Assembly (NCBI RefSeq): GCF_025144465.1
Contig: NZ_CP083553.1
Span: 2,540,001 to 2,604,000 of the forward strand
Source: Leisingera sp. S132
GTDB taxonomy: Bacteria > Pseudomonadota > Alphaproteobacteria > Rhodobacterales > Rhodobacteraceae
Direction: 5' to 3'
Length of the DNA stretch: 64,000 nucleotides
Under the pieces are notes generated by a model. It was not told where the DNA came from. It did not search any database and saw nothing but the letters and a program-made list of their open reading frames with translations. How positions within the stretch are numbered: the stretch's first letter is position 1; each line of letters opens with the position of its first letter. This document shows positions 16,484 to 28,057 of this stretch, one piece after another. A program made the translations under genes and the position numbers.

Positions 16484-18073
16484 TCAGGCTGCGGCGTCCT
16501 GCAGCTGCGCTGCCGGCTGGCTGCTGTCCTCCAGCGTCACCCCGAGGCTTTCGCAGAGCGGCAGGCGGCGGGCCGCGAAATTGCCCGCGCGGGCGCGCAG
16601 CAGCGCCAGGTTTTCCTCCTCCGTCTCCAGCACCCTTCCGTCATGCTGCAGGCGCTGGCCCTGCGGCGCCAGGATGCGCCAGGCCAGATCCGCCCACTCC
16701 GCGGGCGTTTCCAGCCCCTCGCTGCGGGCAAGCAGGAACAGCTGCTCAAACCGGTCCAGCCCGACCCCGCCGCCGGTGACCGGCGACGCCAGATGGCACA
16801 GGGCATCGCTTTCCTCCGCGCGTTTGCAGACCGCGCGGTTGAAGGCGCGGCAGGCGGCGGTGCGGCTCTCCAGCCCCTCCAGCGGCAGCGCGGGGGCGAT
16901 CTGGCCGGCGCCGGCCAGCACTGTCAGCATGCGGGTGATGGCGCCCCATTCCATGGTTCCGAACGCGCCCTGATCCAGCAGGCCGCGCACCGTGGCCGGG
17001 CCACGTCCAAGCGCCTGCAGGACCGGCGCGTAGTCCGCCTGCTCCAGCGGCACATCCTGGCCGCGGTGGTGGAATTTGAGCATCCCGCCGTGGTAGGGCC
17101 GGATCAGCGCCAGCGGGGTGGCAAACCAGGCGCCAATGCCGCCGCGCGGGGTATGGGCCCGCCTGCCCTTCACAAAGACATCGGTGCGGAAATGCTCGTT
17201 CAGCAGCACGTCGCGCAGGCCTTCGCGGCGGAGCGGATCGCTTTCGCTGTCCAGCAGGGCGCGCTGCTGCGGGGCGAAGCGGACACAGTCGAGGTTGTCC
17301 ATCAGGCTGACGGAGCCTGCAAAGCTGAGCTTGGCACGGCCCAGCTCGGCGGCCAGATCCTCGAAAAAGAAAGGGGTCCAGTCCTGGTTGAAATACTCAT
17401 GCGCCACGTAATTTTCCGGCATCGACGCCATGTGATCGAGGCGGGCGGCAACCGCGGGGTTGCGTTCGAAGTACCCGCCGCCGGCGGCGGCCAGCTGGCG
17501 CGCGTAGGACAGGGCTTCGCCGATCCGTTCCGGCAGGGTGCCCCTGCCCTGTTCTGCCCGGGCCATCAGGATCCGGCGCAGCGGCATGGCGGCCGCCCAG
17601 CCGGGCTGGGTGTTGCAGCTGGCATAGACCAGGCCGCCCGGTTTCAGCCGATCTGCGATAAAGCGCAGGATGTGCTGGCGGTTCTCCTGCGACACCCAGC
17701 TGTAGACACCGTGCAGCGCGATGATGTCGAAGGACGCAGGCAGGCCGGAGGTCTCGCCGAAATCCTCAAAACTGCGCTCGTGGAAGCGGATGTTCTCCAG
17801 CGCAGCCTCCTGCGCCAGATCGCGGGCGCCGGCAATATGCGAAGGGCTGAAATCCATCGCGTGAAATTCGATATGCGGGTTGGCGGCTGCCAGCAGGTTG
17901 GCCGAGAACCCCTGGCCGCAGCCCAGCTCGCAATAGGTGAGGTTTTCGCCGTCCAGCCCGTGCCGGAGCCCCTGCGCGGTAGCCGTAAAGCCCAGCAAGG
18001 CCGGGGTCAGCTGGCGGTGGAAGTCGAAAGTGTAGTCGATGCCGGCGACATAGCCGGAGGTCCAATCTGTCAC
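16484..18073 (-). CDS. Class I SAM-dependent methyltransferase with methyltransferase regulatory domain
   Basis: A 529-residue protein. The N-terminal Rossmann methyltransferase has motif I ELGCGQG at residues 49-55 and the acidic residue ending the second strand in HAMDFSP (Asp74). It is followed by a long region matching the methyltransferase regulatory domain family (PF10119-like), about 230-520. The substrate is unknown. The start is GTG 18073, preceded by AGGA, because the similarity begins with TDWTSGYVAGIDY; the frame is open to 18274 without support. It borders the AT-richer segment. Confidence 0.82.
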   Translation of the reverse strand: MTDWTSGYVAGIDYTFDFHRQLTPALLGFTATAQGLRHGLDGENLTYCELGCGQGFSANLLAAANPHIEFHAMDFSPSHIAGARDLAQEAALENIRFHERSFEDFGETSGLPASFDIIALHGVYSWVSQENRQHILRFIADRLKPGGLVYASCNTQPGWAAAMPLRRILMARAEQGRGTLPERIGEALSYARQLAAAGGGYFERNPAVAARLDHMASMPENYVAHEYFNQDWTPFFFEDLAAELGRAKLSFAGSVSLMDNLDCVRFAPQQRALLDSESDPLRREGLRDVLLNEHFRTDVFVKGRRAHTPRGGIGAWFATPLALIRPYHGGMLKFHHRGQDVPLEQADYAPVLQALGRGPATVRGLLDQGAFGTMEWGAITRMLTVLAGAGQIAPALPLEGLESRTAACRAFNRAVCKRAEESDALCHLASPVTGGGVGLDRFEQLFLLARSEGLETPAEWADLAWRILAPQGQRLQHDGRVLETEEENLALLRARAGNFAARRLPLCESLGVTLEDSSQPAAQLQDAAA

Positions 18074-18478
18074 GGAGAATCCTGCTGTTTGGGTAAACGT
18101 CCTGCAGGGCAATTTCGGAAAATTTGGTGAGAATTGGGTTAAGGGCGGAGGGCTTGGTTCGGCGAAGGCGTATATAAAGGCGGCAAAGCCTGGCTGCACT
18201 GCCGTTGTGCCGCGCACTTCTAGACCTGCAAAGGTCAGGTTCGAGCCCAAAGCGACTACGGCCAGGGAAAACAACTTCGCGAGTGCAGCAGGACACGCAT
18301 CACCTCGACTGGCCCAAAGCAGGCACTCTTAGCGACCCTTAGGCGCTGCGGTGCGACGCCCGCTAGTGGACGTTGATCGATGTCGCAGAACCATGAAACA
18401 TGAGCGGCTGGTTGGCGAACAAAGCCGAAAATCGGGCCCTCCAAGAAACGGCAAACCACCCTTATTTGAACTAGCGCT
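18074..18478. other. Intergenic stretch beside the acquired gene
   Basis: About 400 bases with no supported gene. Base composition shifts from GC-rich to mixed in this interval. A segment near 18225-18260 looks superficially like a tRNA T arm, but no cloverleaf can be built. Confidence 0.45.
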
Positions 18479-18724
18479 TCAATCGTCAGCCTCGTCACTG
18501 AAATTTTCATTTCGACGTTTCTCGAAATATCGCGCTGCAGAACACATGCTGAAAACCGACAACCTAATAGTCAGCCACATCACGCTAACGGCGGCAAAAA
18601 TGAACATATAGGTGCGCCAGTTGTAACGGCCGTATTCTGTCTCTGAGCCGATATTGAGTACCCTAGGTTGGTCTGCGCCGAAGCTTTGGCAGTCTAATTT
18701 CCGGATACCCTCATCGCATTTATA

Positions 18725-18733
18725 ACCCAGAAC
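18725..18733. repeat. Left target-site duplication of the insertion sequence
   Basis: ACCCAGAAC abuts the left inverted repeat and is identical to 19784-19792. Nine bases is the normal duplication for the IS903 group of the IS5 family. Confidence 0.95.
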
Positions 18734-18760
18734 GACTCTGTTGCGCAAATCGGTTGAGGG
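18734..18760. repeat. Left terminal inverted repeat of the IS
   Basis: Begins GACTCTGTTGCGCAAATCGG and continues TTGAGGG. It pairs with the right end at 19757-19783, with mismatches at the second base and within the GG(T/G)TG segment. Confidence 0.92.
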
Positions 18761-18787
18761 CCAAGGTTCCCCTTTCCCCAGACGGAC

Positions 18788-19720
18788 TTATCCCACTGCC
18801 TCTGTGACGGGTATGCCAAGCGCGGTGAATCCGTTCATGACCGCAACACGGAGCTGAAGCTCGGCAACCTGACGTCCAGGATCCCGTGCCATCAGTCTTT
18901 GTCCCAGCAGTTTCATGCAGTGCATCTTGGTTTCGGCACGACTTCGGCGGTGGTATCCACTCCATTTCCGCCAAAGCGCTCGGCCAAGGTATTTCGACGC
19001 CCGCAGCGCTTCGTTGCGCGCAATCGCGCCTGCGGTGTCGGGTTTCCAGGGCTTGGCGTTCTTGCGGGGCGGGACGACGGCATTGGCACCTCGGTTGGCG
19101 ATGGCATCGTGGCACTTGCGCGTATCGTAGGCGCCATCTGCCGTGACACTGCCGATCTCCTGCTCGGGCGGGATCTGATTAAGCAGTTCCGGCAGCATGG
19201 GCGCATCACCAATGTTGCTACTGGTGAACTCGACTGCCCGGATTTCCAGTGTCTTTTCGTCGATACCGAGGTGAACCTTGCGCCACACGCGGCGTTTCGA
19301 GCCACCGTGCTTGCGCGCATTCCACTCGCCTTCGCCCTCTACCTTTATCCCAGTGCTGTCGATCAGCAGGTGTAGCGGCCCCTCAGAACCACGATACGGG
19401 ATGTTCACGGCGAGAGACTTCTGGCGGCGTGAAAGCGTGCTAAAATCCGGTACCGACCAGTCCAATCCACTCAATCGCAGGAGACTTTCCACGAAGCCGG
19501 TCGTCTGCCTGAGCGCCATACGGAACAGCACCTTCATCGTCAGGCAGGTCTTGATCGCGGCGTCGCTATAGATGGGCTGTCGGCCTCTCTTGCCGGTCGG
19601 CCGGGCCTCCCACGTCATCTCGGGATCGAACCAGATCGTCAGAGAGCCACGACGCTTCAGCGCTTCGTTATAGGCCCGCCAGTTCTTGATCTTGTAGGTC
19701 GGGGGTGTTGGTCTGCTCAT
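18788..19720 (-). CDS. IS5 family transposase, IS903 group
   Basis: A 310-residue DDE transposase. The N-terminal DUF4372-like DNA-binding part runs to about 100, followed by the catalytic core with Asp121 in LLIDSTGIK, Asp195 in TADGAYDT and Glu263 in RSRAETKMHCMK. All three acidic residues and the conserved Arg and Lys around Glu are present, and the frame is unbroken, so it should be active. It fills most of the element. Confidence 0.95.
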   Translation of the reverse strand: MSRPTPPTYKIKNWRAYNEALKRRGSLTIWFDPEMTWEARPTGKRGRQPIYSDAAIKTCLTMKVLFRMALRQTTGFVESLLRLSGLDWSVPDFSTLSRRQKSLAVNIPYRGSEGPLHLLIDSTGIKVEGEGEWNARKHGGSKRRVWRKVHLGIDEKTLEIRAVEFTSSNIGDAPMLPELLNQIPPEQEIGSVTADGAYDTRKCHDAIANRGANAVVPPRKNAKPWKPDTAGAIARNEALRASKYLGRALWRKWSGYHRRSRAETKMHCMKLLGQRLMARDPGRQVAELQLRVAVMNGFTALGIPVTEAVG

Positions 19721-19756
19721 GCCCTCCAGCTATCACGCTGGATTCATGAGATGAAT

Positions 19757-19783
19757 CCCTCACCCGATTTGCGCAACAGAGCC
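19757..19783. repeat. Right terminal inverted repeat of the IS
   Basis: Ends GATTTGCGCAACAGAGCC; the complement of the left end apart from two positions. Confidence 0.92.
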
Positions 19784-19792
19784 ACCCAGAAC
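19784..19792. repeat. Right target-site duplication of the insertion sequence
   Basis: ACCCAGAAC, identical to 18725-18733. On the minus strand it encodes the V-L-G junction of the interrupted gene. Confidence 0.95.
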
Positions 19793-19936
19793 CTCCGTCA
19801 GATCCGCCTCAACAATGTACCTCGTGCCGTCGCCGAGCGAAATCTCTAACCCAAATCCGTCGACATCTACGAAACCATAGGAATACCCACGGTAGATCTG
19901 TTCCTTCACGGTGTTCGAGTATGCGCCAAGATCATT

Positions 19937-19990
19937 AGACTGTGCCGTCTCATCAGACTGTGCCGTCTCATCAGACTGTGCCGTCTCATC
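19937..19990 (-). repeat. Three perfect 18-bp tandem repeats inside the interrupted gene
   Basis: AGACTGTGCCGTCTCATC occurs at 19937-19954, 19955-19972 and 19973-19990 without mismatch. Read on the minus strand it encodes SDETAQ three times, in a hydrophilic linker before the last quarter of the soluble domain. The unit is a multiple of three, so copy-number change would preserve the frame. Confidence 0.95.
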
Positions 19991-20554
19991 GCTACCTTGT
20001 TCTTCTCCGTGCGATATTTTTTGCTTTTCGTGATCGTCTAAGCAGAGCTGAACCGAGGAAAGCCGCTCGAAATTTAAGCTATTAGAACACTGCGTATCCT
20101 CGCTCCGCATACGACGCATTTTCCCAACCGACGTGAAGAATACGACATCGATTGAGAAAGATTCCCTGCCCTTTAAGTAAAAGGGGAATTGGCTTGCCAT
20201 CTGAGAATAGAGAGCACCGAGATCAGAAACGTAAGGGTTTGTTAGGGTTGGGTACATCGAGCGGCGACCAATTAAGGGATACGGGTAGTCGCCTGACAAC
20301 ATAACTGGCGTAATCTCAGCAAGAGACACTGGCTCTCGGGACTGATTGGAAATCAGGCACTTCGAAACATAAAATAAGAAACCATCTTCATGCTCGAATT
20401 CAGAATCTGATGGTGTTTCGCAGCGAATACTTAGGCTCGCTCCATTAAAAATATGGTTCTTTGACACGTCATAAATGAAGGGGACTAGTGATACAACAAT
20501 CGCAAGAGCCCCTAACGGCTCTTTGTGGACAGCGTTTTTAAGGAAATCTTTCAA

Positions 20555-20965
20555 GGAAGAGCTCGCTCAGTATAGTTGAAAGCGCTAGATATTTGCAGTC
20601 TTGCCTTTCATCACAAAACATCCAAATTCGAGGAGGTCGGAGTGACGGGTTTCTCCTTCATCTCCCAAGTAGATTCTATGCGGCATCGCGATCAAGCGCG
20701 CTAGTGACTTTAGTCCGAAAAACTATCCGCGCGAAAGTCTGCTTTGGCAAGGCGCCTAGAGCGGTTCGCACCGGCAGCGAACGGCAACTCCCCGCCCGTC
20801 CTCCAGGAACCCGAGCAGCCGCAGCGGAGACCAAGCAGGTGCAGCGAACGGCAGCAAGGTCCCGCCTTTTGCCACACGTGAGCAGCTCTCTGTATTGAAA
20901 CGGTAGAAAGCCTCTGCTGAGTGAGGCCCGCCGTCCGACCTGCCCCATTGTCAATCTTCCTAACC
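20555..20965. other. Intergenic stretch between the acquired gene and the atp operon
   Basis: About 410 bases with no supported gene. Short open frames here have no ribosome site or family pattern. The segment 20770-20860 has imperfect repeats of GCAGCGAACGGCA, seen at about 20776-20788 and 20841-20853. Confidence 0.45.
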
Positions 20966-20999
20966 AAAAGAAAACCGGCCCCCAATCGGGAGCCGGTTT
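20966..20999 (-). terminator. Terminator of the F1 ATP synthase operon
   Basis: AAACCGGC at 20972-20979 pairs with GCCGGTTT at 20992-20999, with further CCC/GGG pairing inside. Read on the minus strand the stem is followed by a T-rich tract (TTTTCTTTT), just after the atpC stop. Confidence 0.88.
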
Positions 21000-21024
21000 C
21001 TAAATCGTCCAATCCGCGGTTGGA

Positions 21025-21438
21025 TCAGAGGGACATATGGGTGCCCAGGGCTTCCATGTCGGCGAGCAGCTTGGCTGCGTCCTCGACAAGGCCGTGGGGC
21101 TGGTCTTCCTCTTTCGCGGTCTTGTACATCTCGCGGGCTTCCTCGATCAGCGCGTTCATCTGATCGCGGGTCATTTCGGCCATCGGGATCGCGCGTTCGG
21201 CCAGAACCGACAGGCTGTCGCCTGCGATTTCAGCAAAACCGCCGGTCACCAGATACTCCGAATTGCCTTCGGGGCTTTCGACCTTCAGCACGCCGGGGCG
21301 CAGGGTGGTGATGGTCGGCGCATGCTGAGGCATCGCCGTCATGTCGCCCTCGGCGCCGGGGATCTGAACCGCGCTGGCCTGCAGCGACGCCAGGGCGCGC
21401 TCGGGGCTCACGAGGTCGAATTGCATCGTTTGTGCCAT
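21025..21438 (-). CDS. atpC: ATP synthase F1 epsilon subunit
   Basis: A 137-residue epsilon subunit, part of the central stalk that couples rotation to catalysis. It has the N-terminal beta sandwich ([12 protein letters not shown], then [16 protein letters not shown]) and the C-terminal helical hairpin with [14 protein letters not shown]. The start at 21438 has AAAGGAGG 5 bases upstream. It is the last gene of the operon, 55 bases after atpD, with a stable hairpin in the gap. Confidence 0.95.
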   Translation of the reverse strand: MAQTMQFDLVSPERALASLQASAVQIPGAEGDMTAMPQHAPTITTLRPGVLKVESPEGNSEYLVTGGFAEIAGDSLSVLAERAIPMAEMTRDQMNALIEEAREMYKTAKEEDQPHGLVEDAAKLLADMEALGTHMSL

Positions 21439-21458
21439 TGGGGCCTCCTTTCAGGGTC

Positions 21459-21482
21459 CCCCCGCACCGCGGGGTGCGGGGG
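21459..21482 (-). repeat. Stable hairpin between atpD and atpC
   Basis: CCCCCGCACC at 21459-21468 is exactly complementary to 21473-21482 with the four-base loop GCGG. On the minus-strand transcript it lies between the atpD stop and the atpC ribosome site and lacks a T tract, so it is more likely an RNA-stability or translation-tuning element than a terminator. Confidence 0.75.
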
Positions 21483-21493
21483 AAAATCCGTTC

Positions 21494-22939
<1,446 letters not shown>

Positions 22940-23815
22940 TTAGAGCGCCTCAGCGCCCGAAATGATTTCAATCAGCTCGTTGGTGATCACGGCCTGACGG
23001 GAACGGTTGAACTGGATGGTCAGCTTGTCGATCATGTCGCCCGCGTTGCGGGTCGCGTTGTCCATCGCGCTCATCCGGGCACCCTGTTCGGATGCGCCGT
23101 TTTCCAGCAGGCCCGAGAAGATCTGGGTCGCCACGCCGCGCGGCAGCAGGTCCGCCAGGATCTGCTCTTCGCCGGGCTCGTAGTCGTAGACGGCGCCAGA
23201 GCTTTCACCTTCCTCGGCCTCAAAGGATGCCGGGATGATCTGCTGCGCGGTCGGGATCTGGGTCACGACGTTGACGAACTCCGAGTAGAAGATCGTGGCA
23301 ACGTCGAATTCACCAGCGTCGAACCGGGTCAGGATGTCCTTGGCGATCGTCTGCGCGTTGACATAGCCGATACGCTTGACTTCGCTGAGGTCCACATGGC
23401 CGACGAAATCACTGCCGAGGTCGCGTTTCAGGGCGTCACGGCCCTTCTTGCCGACGGTCAGAACCTTGACCGTCTTGCCCGCGCCTTTCAGCTCAGCCGC
23501 CTTTTGGCGGGCGAGCTTGGCAATGTTCGAGTTGAAGCCGCCGCAGAGGCCGCGTTCGGCGGTCATGACCACCAGGAGGTGAACCTGGTCCGAGCCGGTG
23601 CCGCGAAGCAGCTTGGGCGCGGAGTCGCTGCCGCCGACCGAGGCCGCCAGCCCTGCCATCACGGCGTTGAACCGCTTGGCGTAGGGCCGGGAATCCTCGG
23701 CAGCTTCCTGGGCGCGGCGAAGTTTCGCCGCGGCCACCATTTGCATGGCTTTGGTGATCTTGCGGGTCGATTTGACCGACTCGATCCTGTTTTTAAGGTC
23801 CTTGAGAGAAGGCAT
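22940..23815 (-). CDS. atpG: ATP synthase F1 gamma subunit
   Basis: A 291-residue central-stalk subunit. The N-terminal helix [23 protein letters not shown] and the C-terminal helix with [17 protein letters not shown] are the conserved coiled-coil pair that rotates inside the alpha-beta hexamer. Length and frame are normal. It sits between atpA and atpD with 15 and 21 base spacers. Confidence 0.97.
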   Translation of the reverse strand: MPSLKDLKNRIESVKSTRKITKAMQMVAAAKLRRAQEAAEDSRPYAKRFNAVMAGLAASVGGSDSAPKLLRGTGSDQVHLLVVMTAERGLCGGFNSNIAKLARQKAAELKGAGKTVKVLTVGKKGRDALKRDLGSDFVGHVDLSEVKRIGYVNAQTIAKDILTRFDAGEFDVATIFYSEFVNVVTQIPTAQQIIPASFEAEEGESSGAVYDYEPGEEQILADLLPRGVATQIFSGLLENGASEQGARMSAMDNATRNAGDMIDKLTIQFNRSRQAVITNELIEIISGAEAL

Positions 23816-23830
23816 GTCCCGACTCTCTCC

Positions 23831-25369
<1,539 letters not shown>

Positions 25370-25930
25370 TTATCCGACCTCTTTCATTGCATTCTGTAGG
25401 GAGTTGAGCTTGGAGCGGATCGAGCTGTCGATCATCTTCGAGCCCACTTTAACGACAAGACCGCCGATGATGGAGGCATCGACGGAAGCATTGATGGTAA
25501 CTTTCTTGCCCACGCGCTCGGCCAGGGTCTTGGCCAGCTTTTCGCTCTGGGTCTTGGTCAGCGCCTTGGCAGAGATCACCTCGGCGGTCACTTCGCCGCG
25601 GGCCTCGGCCAGACGGGCGCGCAGCGCCTCGATCAGCGCGGGCAGCACGAACAGGCGGCGCTTGTCGGCCATCAGGGCCAGGGTGTTGCGCAGCACGGGG
25701 TCCAAGCCCATCTTGTCTGCCACCGCGGTGATTGCGGCACCCTGCTCTTCGCGCGACACCAGCGGCGACTGGATCAGGCTGTTGAGATCTTGGCTGTCAG
25801 CCAGGGCGGCTGCCAGGTCATTGATGCTGGTTTCAAGGCTGTCGAGCGCCTTATTCTCTTCCGCGATGTCGAACACCGCCGTGGCATAGCGCGCGGCAAT
25901 GCCTGCAGAAATCGAAGCTGGTTCGGACAC
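25370..25930 (-). CDS. atpH: ATP synthase delta subunit
   Basis: A 186-residue peripheral-stalk subunit joining F1 to the membrane b subunits. The helical N-terminal domain (ISAGIAARYATAVFDIAEE) and the C-terminal Glu-rich strand region (VGKKVTINASVDASIIGGLVVKVG) are typical. GTG 25930 is preferred over the in-frame GTG 25936 because GGAAGG lies at the right distance and the protein then starts MSEPASIS. First gene of the operon; the Fo genes are not in this window. Confidence 0.93.
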   Translation of the reverse strand: MSEPASISAGIAARYATAVFDIAEENKALDSLETSINDLAAALADSQDLNSLIQSPLVSREEQGAAITAVADKMGLDPVLRNTLALMADKRRLFVLPALIEALRARLAEARGEVTAEVISAKALTKTQSEKLAKTLAERVGKKVTINASVDASIIGGLVVKVGSKMIDSSIRSKLNSLQNAMKEVG

Positions 25931-26305
25931 GTCCACCCTTCCGATATGTTTTTGGCCCCGGTTGGCGGACCTGGCGATCAGGAGGCGTCCGGGGGCGTGA
26001 GTCAGCCCACATGGCAGCGGGGCGTTGAAATCAGCGTGGGTCTAGCAGAGCGGATGCGACCTATCAACTGCCTATAACGGTAACAGGGAAAAGCATGTTT
26101 CCATTGTTTTCAACGACTTGCACCAAGTGCGGCCCTTTGACCACAGATGATTTTTAAAAAAGTGCGGCTTAACTGCAGGATTTGGCGATTCCGGAAAGCG
26201 GCATTTGCGGCAAAAATCGTCACATATGCCCCCCGCACCGCCTGTCCGGGCGGTTCAGAGCGCCGGAGGACAGTTTCAGGGAATCGAAATCCGCCGCCCT
26301 GCGGG
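25931..26305. other. Upstream region of the atp operon
   Basis: About 375 bases between atpH and the end of the methyltransferase gene. No gene is supported. The AT-rich part at 26080-26170 is the likely site of the atp promoter on the minus strand, but I cannot fix a convincing -35/-10 pair. Confidence 0.4.
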
Positions 26306-27052
26306 TCAGGCCGGTTCCGGCATCGGGTTCGACAAGCCTTCCAGCACCCGGATGCGGCTCGGGGCCTTGGTTCGGGTCATGTGGCCCTTCTGCGGATAGG
26401 TCTGCTTGCTGACCTCAACCATGAACACGCCCCCGGCCAGCATCGCGGGCAGCTTGCGGCCCATCTTTTCCAGCATGGCGCCCGATTTCAGCCAGAACCG
26501 CTTGTGGCTGGGCAGCCGGTAGAGCGCGGCGGTGTGCTGCTCGATGGCGAACTGATGCTGCCGCAGCTGCCCCTCCAGCTGGCGCAGCGTGTAGGGGCGG
26601 CCATAGCCGAAGGGGGTCAGATCGGAGCGCGCCCAAAGACCCGCCCGGTTTGGCACGATGAAAATCGCGCGGCCGCCCGGACCCAGCGCCCGCCAGCATT
26701 CCTCCAGCAGCTTGCTGGGCCGTTCCGAGGTTTCCAGCCCGTGCATCACCACCAGCCGGTCGGCGCGGCCGGTGTCGATCGGCCAGCTGGTTTCCTCGCA
26801 CAGGACGGAGACATTGGGCAGGCCTGCAGGCCATTGCATCACCCCCTGCGGCCCCGGCATCAGCGCCATCACCCGGCGCGCTTCCGGCAGGTACGGCCGC
26901 AAGAGCGGCGCGGCAAAGCCGAAGCCCGCCACCGTCAGCCCCTCCGCCTCCGGCCACAGCTCCAGCAGGCGGCCGCGGATCGAGGCCTGCGCCGCACGCC
27001 CCAGGGTGCTGCGGTAGTAGAAGTTCCTGAGATCCTGAACATCAAGATGCAT
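26306..27052 (-). CDS. Class I SAM-dependent methyltransferase
   Basis: A 248-residue protein with a Rossmann methyltransferase core. Motif I is degenerate ([13 protein letters not shown]), followed by RRVMALMP and the post-core strand [11 protein letters not shown], then [17 protein letters not shown]. The target is unknown. ATG 27052 is preferred over upstream in-frame ATGs because the family start [11 protein letters not shown] follows it. It is divergent from gloB with about 60 bases between, an arrangement often conserved in Rhodobacterales. Confidence 0.8.
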   Translation of the reverse strand: MHLDVQDLRNFYYRSTLGRAAQASIRGRLLELWPEAEGLTVAGFGFAAPLLRPYLPEARRVMALMPGPQGVMQWPAGLPNVSVLCEETSWPIDTGRADRLVVMHGLETSERPSKLLEECWRALGPGGRAIFIVPNRAGLWARSDLTPFGYGRPYTLRQLEGQLRQHQFAIEQHTAALYRLPSHKRFWLKSGAMLEKMGRKLPAMLAGGVFMVEVSKQTYPQKGHMTRTKAPSRIRVLEGLSNPMPEPA

Positions 27053-27113
27053 TGCGGGCGCCTGCTGCTTCGGCCAATCTGGGCGCAGTTTAGCAATGTA
27101 AAGGCGAATGACC

Positions 27114-27881
27114 ATGCCTCTTGAGATCATCACCCTGCCCTGCCTGTCGGATAACTATGCTTTTTTGATCCATAATCCGGCCTCGGGCGGGACCGCGCTG
27201 GTGGATGCCCCGGAGGCCGGCGCCATCAGGTCCGCCCTGTCGGAACGCGGCTGGGGACTGGACTGGATCCTGCTGACCCATCACCACTGGGACCATGTGG
27301 ACGGGGTGGCAGAGCTGCGCGATGCCTTTGGCGCCAAGGTGATTGGTGCGGAGGCAGACGCGCAGCGGCTGCCGGAACTGGATATGGCAGTCCCGGACGG
27401 CGGCACTTTCAGCTTGCTGGGCGAACAGGTGCAGGTGATGGATGTGTCCGGCCACACGGTTGGTCATATCGCCTTTTACATGCCCGGCGCCGCGGCGGTT
27501 TTCACCGCCGACAGCCTGATGGCGCTGGGATGCGGGCGGCTGTTTGAGGGCACGCCGCAGCAGATGTGGGCCAGCCTGTCGAAACTTGCCGCGCTGCCGC
27601 CGCAAACTATGGTTTATTCAGGACATGAATACACGCAGGCTAACGGTGCCTTTGCGATCACCGTGGACCCCGGCAACCCGGCGTTGCAGGCGCGGGTGAG
27701 TGATATCGCAAAGGCCAGGGACAATGGCGCCCCCACGGTGCCCTCTTCGCTGCAGCTGGAACTTGACACCAACCCCTTCCTGCGCGCCGGTGACAGTGCC
27801 GTGAGAGCCAATCTGGGCATGCAAGATGCTGAAGACACGGAAGTTTTTGCCGAAATCCGCAGGCGGAAGGACAATTTCTAA
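27114..27881 (+). CDS. gloB: Hydroxyacylglutathione hydrolase (glyoxalase II)
   Basis: A 255-residue metallo-beta-lactamase-fold enzyme that hydrolyses S-lactoylglutathione to lactate and glutathione, the second step of methylglyoxal detoxification. The binuclear metal motif THHHWDH is at residues 55-61, with further ligands in SGHTVGH, in FTADSL and in YSGHEYT. ATG 27114 sits at a better distance from AAAGG than ATG 27108, which would add two residues. Confidence 0.93.
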   Translation: MPLEIITLPCLSDNYAFLIHNPASGGTALVDAPEAGAIRSALSERGWGLDWILLTHHHWDHVDGVAELRDAFGAKVIGAEADAQRLPELDMAVPDGGTFSLLGEQVQVMDVSGHTVGHIAFYMPGAAAVFTADSLMALGCGRLFEGTPQQMWASLSKLAALPPQTMVYSGHEYTQANGAFAITVDPGNPALQARVSDIAKARDNGAPTVPSSLQLELDTNPFLRAGDSAVRANLGMQDAEDTEVFAEIRRRKDNF

Positions 27882-28057
27882 GGCAATCAAGGATATCGGG
27901 GCGCAACAGGGAGAAAATAATTGTGACCCCAAAATGAAGAAAAGACCTTGAAGCCGGCGCTCTATCAACCAAACTCTAACCTTATAAGCACATGGTTGAA
28001 CTGAGGGGTTGGTTAATACCGCCCCACCGGCCAACCCAAGATCAGAGGAGCACGCCC

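Larger units (their letters stand above)
18734..19783 (-). mobile_element. IS5 family (IS903 group) insertion sequence, 1050 bp
   Basis: A complete element bounded by terminal inverted repeats of about 27 bases: left 18734-18760, right 19757-19783. They share CTCTGTTGCGCAAATCGG and differ at two positions. It carries one intact transposase gene on the minus strand and is flanked by a perfect 9-bp direct repeat. Intact ends, an intact transposase and an exact duplication indicate a fairly recent insertion. Confidence 0.96.
18479..20554 (-). pseudogene. Two-membrane-segment protein gene split by an insertion sequence
   Basis: The 5' part runs from ATG 20554 to 19784 (257 codons) and the 3' part from 18724 to 18479 (81 codons plus stop). 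Removing the element and one copy of the 9-bp duplication joins them in the same frame across GTT CTG GGT TAT AAA, giving a 338-residue protein. It has a membrane segment near residues 13-30, a large soluble domain, a triple SDETAQ repeat at about 189-206 and a second membrane segment at about 296-315. Family not recognised. It is AT-richer than its neighbours, suggesting acquisition. As it stands, translation would run into the element and end after SVAQIG, losing the C-terminal membrane anchor. Confidence 0.85.

Noticed and set aside
18225-18260. tRNA-like T arm (AGGTTCGAGCCC)
   Set aside because: No matching acceptor, D or anticodon stems can be drawn around it.
19937-19990. CRISPR-like repeats
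   Set aside because: The three 18-bp units are directly adjacent with no spacers and lie in coding sequence as SDETAQ repeats.
27940-28057. A heat-shock (RpoH) promoter for clpA
   Set aside because: CTTGAA at about 27949 fits the -35 element, but no matching -10 element lies at the required spacing.
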